Assembly: GCA_025358075.1 (NCBI GenBank)
Contig: JANYKU010000059.1
Span: 1-33,680, forward strand
Direction: 5' to 3'
DNA from: Ilumatobacteraceae bacterium
GTDB lineage: Bacteria; Actinomycetota; Acidimicrobiia; Acidimicrobiales; Ilumatobacteraceae
DNA length: 33,680 bases
Shown: piece by piece, positions 15,459-22,652 of the stretch
Position numbering within the stretch: position 1 is the stretch's first letter
Layout of the letters: each line of letters opens with the position of its first letter
Notes under the pieces: model-generated
Databases searched by the model: none
What the model was told of the DNA's origin: nothing
What the model saw: only the letters and a program-made list of their open reading frames with translations
Made by a program: the position numbers and the translations under genes

Positions 15459-16442
15459 ATGGCGCTTCCGATCAGACCCGGCATGACCGTGCCGCTGCCG
15501 GGACCTTTGCACAGCCATCGCGACAAGCTCGCCGAGTTGGCAGATCTCGGGTACACCGACATCTGGTCGGCCGAGACCGACGGGGCCGACGCATTCACGC
15601 CGTTGGTGCTCGCTTCGGCGTGGGAGCCGCGCCTGCGACTGGGCACGGCGATCGTGCCGGCCTACACCCGCGCCCCGGCCTGCTTCGCCCAGTGCGTCGC
15701 CTCGATGGCCGACGCTGCGCCGGGCCGTTTCGCGATCGGAATCGGGTCGAGCAGCAACGTGATCATCGAGCGCTGGAATGGCGTGCCGTTCGTCGAGCCG
15801 TACAAGAAGGTGCGTGATGTCGTGCGGTTCCTGCGCGATGCCTTCACCGGCGAGAAGGTCACGAAGGTGTACGACACGTTCGAGGTGCAGGGCTTCCGAT
15901 TGGGAGTGCGGCCTGAGATCCAACCACCGATCCTGGTGGCCGCGCTGCGTGAGGGGATGCTGCGATTGGCCGCCCGCGAGGGCGATGGGGTGATCATCAA
16001 CTGGCTCTCGCCAACCGATGTCGCCAAGGTGGCGGGCGTCATCCGTGCCGAAGCAGCGGGTGACGAGAAGGAGATCGTGTGCCGGATCTTCACCTGCCCG
16101 AGCGAGAACACGGCGGTCGTGCGTGAGGCCGGCAGATTCGCGATCGCGGCGTACATGAACGTGCCGGTGTACGCCGCCTTCCAGCAGTGGTTGGGGCGGG
16201 GGGACGTGATGCAGCCGATGTGGGACGCGTGGCAAGCCGGTGACCGCAAGGCCGCGCTGGCAGCGATACCCGACTCGCTGGTCGATGACTTGATCGTGCA
16301 CGGCTCGGCTGCCGACTGCCGGGCAAGGATCCAACAGTATTTCGACAACGGCGTGACCACGACGTCGTTGGCAATACTGCCGCTGGACCCCGATCTGAAG
16401 CATTGGGACGCGGTGAAAGCGCTCGCCCCACGAGCTGCGTGA
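15459..16442 (+). CDS. LLM-class flavin/F420-dependent oxidoreductase
   Basis: A 327-residue luciferase-like TIM-barrel oxidoreductase. Features are the N-terminal strand-helix ELADLGYTDIWSAET, the cis-peptide/cofactor region RLRLGTAIVPAYTRAP, GRFAIGIGSSSNVIIERWNGVPF and the substrate-domain segment QPPILVAALREGMLRLAAREGDGVIINWL. Family members in actinobacteria use F420 or FMN; the sequence does not settle which. It resembles the group NCBI names the MSMEG_2249-type F420 oxidoreductases (from memory, tentative). The start is supported by the SD AAGGAGA. It is divergent from the amidase operon, with 86 bases between the starts. Confidence 0.88.
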   Translation: MALPIRPGMTVPLPGPLHSHRDKLAELADLGYTDIWSAETDGADAFTPLVLASAWEPRLRLGTAIVPAYTRAPACFAQCVASMADAAPGRFAIGIGSSSNVIIERWNGVPFVEPYKKVRDVVRFLRDAFTGEKVTKVYDTFEVQGFRLGVRPEIQPPILVAALREGMLRLAAREGDGVIINWLSPTDVAKVAGVIRAEAAGDEKEIVCRIFTCPSENTAVVREAGRFAIAAYMNVPVYAAFQQWLGRGDVMQPMWDAWQAGDRKAALAAIPDSLVDDLIVHGSAADCRARIQQYFDNGVTTTSLAILPLDPDLKHWDAVKALAPRAA

Positions 16443-16452
16443 AATCGGTCAC

Positions 16453-16674
16453 TCACGCCGCCCGGTGGTGGTTGCTGTCGAACGTGGCACCGTCGGCGGG
16501 AGCGGTGCTGGATCGAAGATCGGTGGCCTTGGAGGCCAGTTGGCGGCGAATGGCCGCAATATGGGCGAGCCCGCGCTCGCGAGTGCGCTGGTCGAGCCGG
16601 AACTGGAGTGGCAGCTCGGAGACGGGCAGCAACGTGAGCTGCTCGGAGGTGGTTGGAGCCTGACGGGTTGTCAT
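16453..16674 (-). CDS. Short hypothetical protein (73 aa)
   Basis: A 73-residue, largely helical and basic protein; the core is FRLDQRTRERGLAHIAAIRRQLASK and the ends are Thr/Ala-rich. There is no signal or membrane segment. I do not recognise the family. The ATG at 16674 follows a GATGAT hexamer by 6 bases and diverges from the pore-loop gene at 16713. Upstream in-frame codons exist but would run into that promoter region. It lies convergent to the LLM gene with a 10-base gap. Confidence 0.55.
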   Translation of the reverse strand: MTTRQAPTTSEQLTLLPVSELPLQFRLDQRTRERGLAHIAAIRRQLASKATDLRSSTAPADGATFDSNHHRAA

Positions 16675-16680
16675 AGCGCC

Positions 16681-16686
16681 ATCATC
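16681..16686 (-). promoter_or_regulatory. -10-like element for the 73-aa gene (GATGAT)
   Basis: GATGAT on the minus strand ends 6 bases before the ATG at 16674; A2 and T6 are present. Confidence 0.3.
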
Positions 16687-16700
16687 GCAAGGGGGTGTGA

Positions 16701-16706
16701 CACAGT
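16701..16706 (+). promoter_or_regulatory. -10-like element for the pore-loop gene (CACAGT)
   Basis: CACAGT ends 6 bases before the GTG at 16713. Confidence 0.3.
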
Positions 16707-16712
16707 GGTCGG

Positions 16713-17804
16713 GTGATCGTGGCACAGGTGTTTGCGGTAGTGGCCGGGGTGGCGTTGGTGGTTTGGACACTTGGCTCTGCGGTCAAGACCGTGGTGGTGC
16801 CCCGGGCGGTGATCACGATCCTGACGAGGGGCCATTTCGTAGCCATACGCAAGGTGTTCAACCTGTTTGCCGGGCCGCGCAAGTCGTTCGAGACTCGCGA
16901 CCGCATCATGGCGTTGTACGCGCCGCTCGCTCTCGTCTCGATGCCTGGGACGTGGGTGATCATGGTGCTCGGCGGGTTCACCTCGATCTTCTGGGGAACC
17001 GGCGTGCGACCCTTCACGGAGGCCTTTGCCACAAGCGGCTCGTCGCTGCTCACCCTCGGCTTCGATCGACCACCAGGCACAGCCAGGATTGCCCTCGGCT
17101 TCGTCGAAGCGGGGATCGGCCTTGGTCTCGTGTCGTTGATGATCTCCTACTTGCCGACGATCTACGGCGCGTTCAGCCGTCGTGAGGCGCTGGTCGGCAT
17201 GCTCGAGGTACGCGCCGGAATACCACCGAGCCCCGTCGAGCTGCTCACCCGCTACGCCCGCATCGGCTGGCTCGAGCGAATCGACGACGACCTGTTCCTG
17301 CGATGGGAGTCGTGGTTCGTCGACATCGAGGAGAGCCACACCAGCCAGCCTTCGCTGGTCTTCTTCAGGTCGCCGCATCCCAAACGAAGCTGGATCACCG
17401 CCGCCGGTTGTGTGCTCGACACCGCCGCGATCACCGCCTCGACGATCGATCGCCCCCACAACTCCAGCGCCGACATCATGCTTCGCAGTGGCTTTCTCGC
17501 CCTGAGGCGAATCTCCGAGTTCTTTGGCATTCCGTTCGATCCCAACCCGAATCCGACGGATCCCATCATGGTGTCGCGGCGCGAATTCGATCTGATGTGC
17601 GTCGAGCTGACTGCAGCCGGCATCCCGCTGAGGAGCGATCGCGATCAGGCGTGGCGCGACTTCAGCGGCTGGCGGGTCAACTACGATACGGTCTTGATCG
17701 AACTGTGCGCGCTCACCATCGCGCCGCCGGCGAAGTGGTCGAGCGATCGCATGGACCAGTTGCAGCTGCCGCGGCTGCGCTTCAGACGCCGTCGGAAGGT
17801 GTGA
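16713..17804 (+). CDS. Two-TM pore-loop (ion-channel-like) membrane protein
   Basis: A 363-residue protein. There is a membrane segment at residues 3-21, a basic stretch, then a second at about 65-92. A short re-entrant-like segment follows (PFTEAFATSGSSLLTLGFDRP, 100-120), then a third membrane segment (about 126-150). The rest, about 210 residues, is soluble and cytosolic. The TM-pore-TM arrangement and SSLLTLGF resemble the pore of two-TM K+ channels, but TLGFD replaces the canonical TVGYG filter, so selectivity may differ. The GTG start follows a CACAGT hexamer by 6 bases. The C-terminal domain is unlike the RCK domains I know. Channel function is inference. Confidence 0.75.
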   Translation: MIVAQVFAVVAGVALVVWTLGSAVKTVVVPRAVITILTRGHFVAIRKVFNLFAGPRKSFETRDRIMALYAPLALVSMPGTWVIMVLGGFTSIFWGTGVRPFTEAFATSGSSLLTLGFDRPPGTARIALGFVEAGIGLGLVSLMISYLPTIYGAFSRREALVGMLEVRAGIPPSPVELLTRYARIGWLERIDDDLFLRWESWFVDIEESHTSQPSLVFFRSPHPKRSWITAAGCVLDTAAITASTIDRPHNSSADIMLRSGFLALRRISEFFGIPFDPNPNPTDPIMVSRREFDLMCVELTAAGIPLRSDRDQAWRDFSGWRVNYDTVLIELCALTIAPPAKWSSDRMDQLQLPRLRFRRRRKV

Positions 17805-17809
17805 CCCGA

Positions 17810-18622
17810 CTACCCGGCAATTGCCACGCTGGCCATCACGCTGACAACGACGATGGCGATCGGTGTGGCGTACGAAGCCCACGCAGGAAGTGCGGCGTGG
17901 CGCGGCGCGAGGATGACGAACCCGCAGATCGCCCCGGCAATGGCTCCGCCGACGTGGCCGCCGACAGAGATCCCCGGAATCGTGAACGTGATCACCAGGT
18001 TGAGCACCAAGAGGGTGCCGATCCCGGTTCGGAAGATGTTGACGCCTCGCCGATGCATTCCGATGGCTGCCGCGGCCATCAATCCGAACACAGCGCCAGA
18101 GGCGCCACCGGTGACGGCCAATGGCGAAAGTATCAGTGCTCCGAGGGAGCCGCCGAGCAAGCTGGCGAAGTACAGCAGTCCGAAGCGAACGCGTCCGATG
18201 GCGGGCTCGAGGAGCTGTCCCAATTGGAACAACAGCAGCATGTTCATTCCGATGTGGAACAGGCCGAAGTGCAAGAAGCCGGACGAGATCAGGCGGTAGT
18301 ACTCGCCGGCGTGGAGCGACGGCTTGTAGAGAGCGAGGTCGACCTCGTTCCGATTGGATGCCATCGTCCACACGTAGATCGCGGCGTTGATGGCGATCAA
18401 GGAATACGTGACCAACGTCGGCTGACGAGCGTTCCAGAACTTGGCCCGTGTCTTCACGTCTGGTCGGGCGGCCTTGACGCAATCGAGGCAATTCGAGCCG
18501 ACCGCCACTTGTACGAGGCACTCGCCGCAGGCCGGTTTGCCACAACGGGTGCAGCGCCGCCCGGTCTCGCGGTCGGGGTGGCGATAGCAGTGTTCGAGCA
18601 CGGGTGGCGGGGGCAGCGACAT
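17810..18622 (-). CDS. Rhomboid-family intramembrane serine protease with N-terminal zinc-binding domain
   Basis: A 270-residue membrane protease. Residues 11-48 hold a Cys/His cluster (H11, C12, H15, C24, C27, C32, C35, C45, C48) like a small B-box/zinc-ribbon that reads out into the cytosol. Six to seven membrane segments follow. The rhomboid dyad is Ser175 (GGASGAVFG) and His223 (VGGHVGG), with the conserved HIGMNM histidine and asparagine in the second segment (about 123-127). It cleaves membrane-spanning substrates, unidentified here. The ATG at 18622 is chosen over the adjacent TTG (18625) because TAGCCT ends 8 bases before it. Confidence 0.93.
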   Translation of the reverse strand: MSLPPPPVLEHCYRHPDRETGRRCTRCGKPACGECLVQVAVGSNCLDCVKAARPDVKTRAKFWNARQPTLVTYSLIAINAAIYVWTMASNRNEVDLALYKPSLHAGEYYRLISSGFLHFGLFHIGMNMLLLFQLGQLLEPAIGRVRFGLLYFASLLGGSLGALILSPLAVTGGASGAVFGLMAAAAIGMHRRGVNIFRTGIGTLLVLNLVITFTIPGISVGGHVGGAIAGAICGFVILAPRHAALPAWASYATPIAIVVVSVMASVAIAG

Positions 18623-18630
18623 CAATGGCC

Positions 18631-18636
18631 AGGCTA
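18631..18636 (-). promoter_or_regulatory. -10 element for the rhomboid gene (TAGCCT)
   Basis: TAGCCT on the minus strand ends 8 bases before the ATG at 18622; it is the same hexamer as before the gene at 5036. Confidence 0.45.
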
Positions 18637-18650
18637 GCGACGAGGTCGAG

Positions 18651-19298
18651 TCAGGCGACGGCGGCGATCACGACCGCGCTGGCGACCGTGACAATGATCA
18701 GTGCGTTGTACGCGGTGTGCGCCCGCGTCGATTCTAGGGTTGCCTCGTGGCCGCTTCGGGTGACCCGGTAGGCCCGCAGGTACACGGCCATGAAGTAGGC
18801 ACCGCCCACCGACAGAGCGAGGGCAACGCCGATCGGGATACCGATCAACGCATGGATCGCCCCGAACTGCACCACCTTGAGCACCCGTCGACGTTTGCTC
18901 CAGCGTTGGGCACCCGAGCGGAACATGCGCTCCTCGGCGTTGGCGAACAGCGGCAGGGCCAGCACGACAAGGCACATGAAAACGAGTGGGATCAGCCATG
19001 CCCACGGGGTGCCGCTGGTCGTGCTCGATGACCCGAAGATCGGGTTTCCATCGCCACCCAAGGCCGACCACCAGCCCCAACGCAATGGCGGCACCATCAG
19101 CAGGGGGATGGCGACGAGCAACACACCGCCGAGCACGAATGGCACCGGCCAGATGTGACGCCATCGGATGCGCGTCCACACCTCTCTGCTGAGGGATCTA
19201 CCCCCGTCCGTACGCGAGAGCGTGACCGCTTGAACGAGCCGAAGACCGACGACGGCCATCACGAACACGCTGAGCACGTTCGACAGCCTGCCGCTCAT
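18651..19298 (-). CDS. Membrane protein, unknown function
   Basis: A 215-residue protein with about five hydrophobic segments: residues 7-25, 49-68, 95-115, 139-163 and 191-212. A charged stretch with SKRRR lies between the third and fourth. No motif identifies a family. The ATG at 19298 follows TACACT by 6 bases. The gene is divergent from the acyl-CoA dehydrogenase gene, and their two -10 boxes overlap. Its stop lies 28 bases before the rhomboid start on the same strand, but the rhomboid gene has its own promoter-like box in between. Confidence 0.7.
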   Translation of the reverse strand: MSGRLSNVLSVFVMAVVGLRLVQAVTLSRTDGGRSLSREVWTRIRWRHIWPVPFVLGGVLLVAIPLLMVPPLRWGWWSALGGDGNPIFGSSSTTSGTPWAWLIPLVFMCLVVLALPLFANAEERMFRSGAQRWSKRRRVLKVVQFGAIHALIGIPIGVALALSVGGAYFMAVYLRAYRVTRSGHEATLESTRAHTAYNALIIVTVASAVVIAAVA

Positions 19299-19304
19299 CG
19301 CCCC

Positions 19305-19314
19305 AGTGTACGGT
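19305..19314. promoter_or_regulatory. Overlapping divergent -10 elements (minus TACACT, plus TACGGT)
   Basis: The ten bases AGTGTACGGT contain TACACT on the minus strand (19310-19305, 6 bases before the ATG at 19298) and TACGGT on the plus strand (19309-19314). The plus box would give a leader of about 15 bases that includes AGAGG (19324-19328) before the ATG at 19336. Confidence 0.45.
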
Positions 19315-19335
19315 CGACCCCGCAGAGGCTGCCGG

Positions 19336-20691
19336 ATGGCGGCAACGATTGGGGTGTGCGCCATGGCATGGGACTTCGAGACCGAGCCAGACTTCGAGGC
19401 CAAGCTGGAATGGATGCGGCAATTCGTCCGCGAGGAGATCATCCCGCTCGAGACACTGGCCGATCGGTGGCGTTCAGCGGAGGGCCGCGCTGTGTTCCGA
19501 CAGATCACCGACCCGCTGAAGGACGAGGTTCGGCGGCAAGGTCTGTGGGCCGCACATCTCCCACCCGACATGGGTGGTCAAGGTTTCGGGCAGGTGAAGC
19601 TCGGGTTGATGCACGAGATCCTCGGGCAGTGCGCGTACGCCCCCAGCGTCTTCGGCAACCAGGCTCCGGACAGTGGTAACGCCGAGCTGATCGCCGTCGG
19701 CGGCACCGACGCGCAGCGCGAACAATGGATGCAACCGTTGCTCGACGGCAAGGTGCGCAGCAGCTTCTCGATGACCGAGCCCGGCGCCGGCGCCGACCCC
19801 ACATTGTTGAAGACCGTCGCAGTTCGCGATGGTGGTGAATGGGTCATCAACGGCCACAAGTGGTTCTCGTCGAATGCCTCGATCAGCGACTTCCTGGTCG
19901 TCATGGTGAAGACCGGCGACCACGACAAGCCGTACAAGAACTTCTCGATGATCATCGTGCCGACCGCCACTCCCGGCGTTGCGATCCTTCGCGATGTGCC
20001 GACGATGGGCGAGCCCGATCACCGCACGGGCGAACCCGGTGGGCACGCCGAGATCCTCTACCGCGACGTGCGCGTGCCGTTCGACAACATCGTCGGCGGC
20101 GAGGCCGGGATCGGCCAAGGCTTCGCCCTGGCCCAGAAGCGACTGGGCCCGGGCCGAATCCATCACGCGATGCGCTGGCTCGGCCAGAGCCGACGGGCGT
20201 TCGACATGCTCTGCGAGCGGGCGCTGACCCGGTACACGCACGGCTCGATCCTGGCCGAGAAGCAGATGGTGCAGGACTGGATCGCCGAGAGCTACGCGGA
20301 GATGCAAGCCGCCCGTCTGCTGACGCTTCAGGCGGCATGGAAGATGGATCAGCTGCACGCCGCCGGCAAGCACTACAGCGATGCACGTGTGGAGATCGGC
20401 GTGATCAAGTTCTGGGGCGCCAGGGTGATGTACAACGTGATCGATCGGGCCATCCAGATCCACGGCTCGTTGGGGTACACGACCGACCTTCCCCTCGAAT
20501 CGATGTACCGCGCGGCACGGGCCGCACGCATCTACGACGGGCCCGACGAGGTGCACAAGGTCACCGTCGCCCGCCAGATCCTGAAGGGGTACCGGCCCTC
20601 CGATCCACCGGTCGAGCACATCCCCACCCGTCGCGCCGCCGCGCTGGAGAAGTACGCCGGCTACCTCGACGAGCTCGCCATCACCTCGTAG
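19336..20691 (+). CDS. Acyl-CoA dehydrogenase family protein (ACAD10/11-like subgroup)
   Basis: A 451-residue FAD-dependent dehydrogenase with N-terminal helical, middle beta and C-terminal helical domains. It has the FAD/substrate segments SFSMTEPGAGADP and WVINGHKWFSSNA, VRVPFDNIVGGEAGIGQGFALAQ, and the C-terminal QIHGSLGYTTDLPLE. The catalytic position usually read as IYEG is IYDGPDEVHK here, with Asp in place of Glu. This is a known feature of the ACAD11-like subgroup, which acts on unusual, long or 4-hydroxy acyl-CoAs. The start at 19336 is favoured by AGAGG 7 bases upstream; homologues often begin at the downstream ATG 19363 (MAWDFETEP), which remains possible. Substrate unknown. Confidence 0.93.
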   Translation: MAATIGVCAMAWDFETEPDFEAKLEWMRQFVREEIIPLETLADRWRSAEGRAVFRQITDPLKDEVRRQGLWAAHLPPDMGGQGFGQVKLGLMHEILGQCAYAPSVFGNQAPDSGNAELIAVGGTDAQREQWMQPLLDGKVRSSFSMTEPGAGADPTLLKTVAVRDGGEWVINGHKWFSSNASISDFLVVMVKTGDHDKPYKNFSMIIVPTATPGVAILRDVPTMGEPDHRTGEPGGHAEILYRDVRVPFDNIVGGEAGIGQGFALAQKRLGPGRIHHAMRWLGQSRRAFDMLCERALTRYTHGSILAEKQMVQDWIAESYAEMQAARLLTLQAAWKMDQLHAAGKHYSDARVEIGVIKFWGARVMYNVIDRAIQIHGSLGYTTDLPLESMYRAARAARIYDGPDEVHKVTVARQILKGYRPSDPPVEHIPTRRAAALEKYAGYLDELAITS

Positions 20692-20705
20692 CGCGAGGCG
20701 ACGAG

Positions 20706-20748
20706 CAAGTCACGAATTCATCGGCTGTGCCGGAGGATCGGTGACTTG
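20706..20748. terminator. Bidirectional terminator-like hairpin between convergent genes
   Basis: CAAGTCAC (20706-20713) pairs with GTGACTTG (20741-20748), and the loop holds a second small stem, CGGC-TGT-GCCG (20722-20732). It fills the gap between the acyl-CoA dehydrogenase and PEBP gene ends. There is no U-tract on either side. Confidence 0.4.
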
Positions 20749-20756
20749 TCTTGGCT

Positions 20757-21473
20757 TCAGGTGCCGGTGAACGTGCCGGTGACTTGGGCGGAGGCAATGG
20801 TCGCGGCGTCGATCGCAGTGCGCGCGTCTGCGGCGGCGCCGCCACTGGCGAGGAGCAGGGCCCGGTTGAGGTAGTGCACGGTGATGCGGTAGGTGTGCGT
20901 GGCGCCCGCCGGTGGGCACGGCCCGGTGTAACCGGCTGCACCGGCGCCGTTGAGGGCGGCGGCCGCGCCGGCCGGCACCTGGTTCTCGGCGAGGCTGATG
21001 ACGTCGGGGGCGATGCCGGTGAGGGCCCAATGGTCGAACGTCGCATCTTGGTCGATCATCGTGATGGCGATCTCCTGGGTACCTTCCGGGGCGGCAGTCC
21101 AGCTCAGCGCGGGAGCAACGTTGGCACCCTTGCACGTGTACCTGGCGTCGATCGGCGCGCCCTCGCGCCATGGAGCGGTGATGCTGAGCGGCAGCACCGA
21201 CGTCGTGGTGCTGGTGCTCGCGGTGGTCGAGCTGCTGGTCGAGCTGCTGGTCGAGCTCGCGGTCGAGGACTCGTCGGTGCCGACGGTGCCGACGGTGCCG
21301 AAGAACGCGCCATCGTCGGTCGACTCGACCTGTGTGGTCGGTGCGGCCGAGGTGCTGACACTGCCGTTCTGGCTCGGCAAGGCGGGGCGCATCTCCCGGC
21401 CGTCGTGGCGGCAACCGGCCCCGACGACGGTCAGCGCCACGAGCGCGAGGGGCAGAGCAACGAGGCGGCGCAC
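20757..21473 (-). CDS. PEBP-family (YbhB/YbcL-like) lipoprotein
   Basis: A 238-residue exported protein. The signal VRRLVALPLALVALTVVGAGC ends in the lipobox cysteine. It is followed by a long Ser/Thr-rich stalk (STASSTSSSTSSSTTASTST) and a phosphatidylethanolamine-binding-protein domain (about residues 95-238). The PEBP ligand-pocket motifs are recognisable: MIDQDATFDHWALTGI (usually DPD-A..-HW), GYTGPCPPAGATHTYRITVHYL. Bacterial PEBPs bind small anionic ligands; the function here is unknown. The GTG at 21473 is chosen because TAGGCT ends 8 bases before it and it gives a proper signal peptide. It is divergent from the Mca gene. Confidence 0.88.
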   Translation of the reverse strand: MRRLVALPLALVALTVVGAGCRHDGREMRPALPSQNGSVSTSAAPTTQVESTDDGAFFGTVGTVGTDESSTASSTSSSTSSSTTASTSTTTSVLPLSITAPWREGAPIDARYTCKGANVAPALSWTAAPEGTQEIAITMIDQDATFDHWALTGIAPDVISLAENQVPAGAAAALNGAGAAGYTGPCPPAGATHTYRITVHYLNRALLLASGGAAADARTAIDAATIASAQVTGTFTGT

Positions 21474-21481
21474 GAGAGTGG

Positions 21482-21487
21482 AGCCTA
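21482..21487 (-). promoter_or_regulatory. -10 element for the PEBP lipoprotein gene (TAGGCT)
   Basis: TAGGCT on the minus strand ends 8 bases before the GTG at 21473. Confidence 0.45.
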
Positions 21488-21505
21488 CGCGGCGACCACA
21501 CTCGA

Positions 21506-21511
21506 TAGCGT
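21506..21511 (+). promoter_or_regulatory. -10 element for the mca gene (TAGCGT)
   Basis: TAGCGT ends 8 bases before the GTG at 21520 and selects that start from a longer open frame. Confidence 0.5.
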
Positions 21512-21519
21512 TCACGACC

Positions 21520-22428
21520 GTGAAGGAACGGCTCTGTCTGCTCACGGTTCATGCCCATCCCGACGACGAAGCGTCGAAGGGCGCGCCGACGATGGCGATG
21601 TACAAGGCGGAAGGCGTGCACACCGTGTTGGTCTGTTGCACCGGTGGCGAAGAAGGCGATCTGCAGAACCCAGCGCTGCGCGAACCTGGCCAGGCCTTCC
21701 ACGGTTTGACCGTCGAGGAAGAGAAGCAACGCCTCGCCGAACTGAGGCCGGGCGAGCTGGCCAAGTCGGCCGAGATCATCGGCTTCGACGAAGTCGTGAT
21801 GATGGGCTATCGCGATTCAGGCATGGTCGACACGGATCCGAACGGGCACCCCGAATCGTTTCACCAGGCGCCCATCGACGAGGCCGTCGGAAGGCTCGTC
21901 GCGGTCATCCGGTCGCAGCGCGCCAACGTGATCATCACCTACGGCGACGATCAGCGCGGCTACCCGCATCCCGACCATCTGAAGGTGCATGACATCTCGG
22001 TGTTGGCGTGGGAGCGGGCCGGCGACCCCGCCTGGTACCCCGAGCATGGCGAGCCGTACCAGCCGCAGAAGCTGTACTACACGGTGTGGGCCAAGGCCCG
22101 GCTGACGGCGATCCACGAAGCGATGATCGAGCTGCGCGGCGAGTCACCGTACGATCAGGAGTGGCTCGATCGGCCGGGGCAAGATCTCCGCATCACCACG
22201 CGCCTCGATGTCGGCAACTTCTTGTGGGCGCGCAGCGGGGCCTTGCGTGCACACGCCACACAAGTCGACCCCACCGAACCGTGGTGGTTCGGACTGACCG
22301 ACGAGGAGCTCTCCGAGGTCTATCCATGGGAAGACTGGATCCTGGCCCGGTCACTGGTCGGCATGCCCGCAGAAGGTGAGCTGGAGACCGACCTGTTCGC
22401 CGGCATCCGCACGTCGGTGTCGCCATGA
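21520..22428 (+). CDS. mca: Mycothiol S-conjugate amidase (Mca-type LmbE/PIG-L deacetylase)
   Basis: A 302-residue zinc amidase that splits mycothiol conjugates of toxins into a mercapturic acid and glucosaminyl-inositol. The zinc/catalytic motif is HAHPDDE (H13, D15, D16), with the second site YPHPDH (H150, H153). GGEEGDLQNP and the C-terminal segment LDVGNFLWARSGALRAHATQVDP match Mca more closely than MshB, the deacetylase of mycothiol synthesis. The GTG start follows TAGCGT by 8 bases. The stop overlaps the ATG of an SCP2-like miniprotein (ATGA). Its presence supports an actinobacterial host that makes mycothiol. Confidence 0.93.
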   Translation: MKERLCLLTVHAHPDDEASKGAPTMAMYKAEGVHTVLVCCTGGEEGDLQNPALREPGQAFHGLTVEEEKQRLAELRPGELAKSAEIIGFDEVVMMGYRDSGMVDTDPNGHPESFHQAPIDEAVGRLVAVIRSQRANVIITYGDDQRGYPHPDHLKVHDISVLAWERAGDPAWYPEHGEPYQPQKLYYTVWAKARLTAIHEAMIELRGESPYDQEWLDRPGQDLRITTRLDVGNFLWARSGALRAHATQVDPTEPWWFGLTDEELSEVYPWEDWILARSLVGMPAEGELETDLFAGIRTSVSP

Positions 22429-22652
22429 TCGTGCAATACCGAGTCGGGTTCGGCAAGAAGGACGAAGTGGTCGAGGGGCCCGACGACGCCGATGTCGTCG
22501 TGACCGTTGCAGCGGCCGACGCCGGCATCGACCCGACCGTGGCGTTCATGCAAGGAAAGCTGAAATCGACCGGATCGACGGCCGCTCTGTTCGATCTGTT
22601 GCGCAACGGCGATGCCGCGACTGCGATCAAACGGCTCGCATCACGTCCCTGA
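22425..22652 (+). CDS. SCP2-like (sterol-carrier-fold) miniprotein
   Basis: A 75-residue protein matching the C-terminal half of the SCP2 lipid-binding fold: DADVVVTVAAADA, then VAFMQGKLKSTGSTAALFDLL, equivalent to the FMxGKLKxxGD segment of SCP2 proteins. It is shorter than a full SCP2 domain (about 100 residues), so it may dimerise or be a reduced form. The ATG overlaps the mca stop by four bases (22425-22428), so it is translationally coupled to Mca. Its last 26 bases overlap the convergent deacetylase gene. A role as a hydrophobic-ligand binder for the amidase is a guess from context. Confidence 0.8.
   Translation: MIVQYRVGFGKKDEVVEGPDDADVVVTVAAADAGIDPTVAFMQGKLKSTGSTAALFDLLRNGDAATAIKRLASRP

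Noticed and set aside
18651-19571. Extension of the membrane-protein gene upstream to 19571.
   Set aside because: That part is antisense to the acyl-CoA dehydrogenase gene; the ATG at 19298 has a -10 box at the right distance and precedes the first membrane segment.
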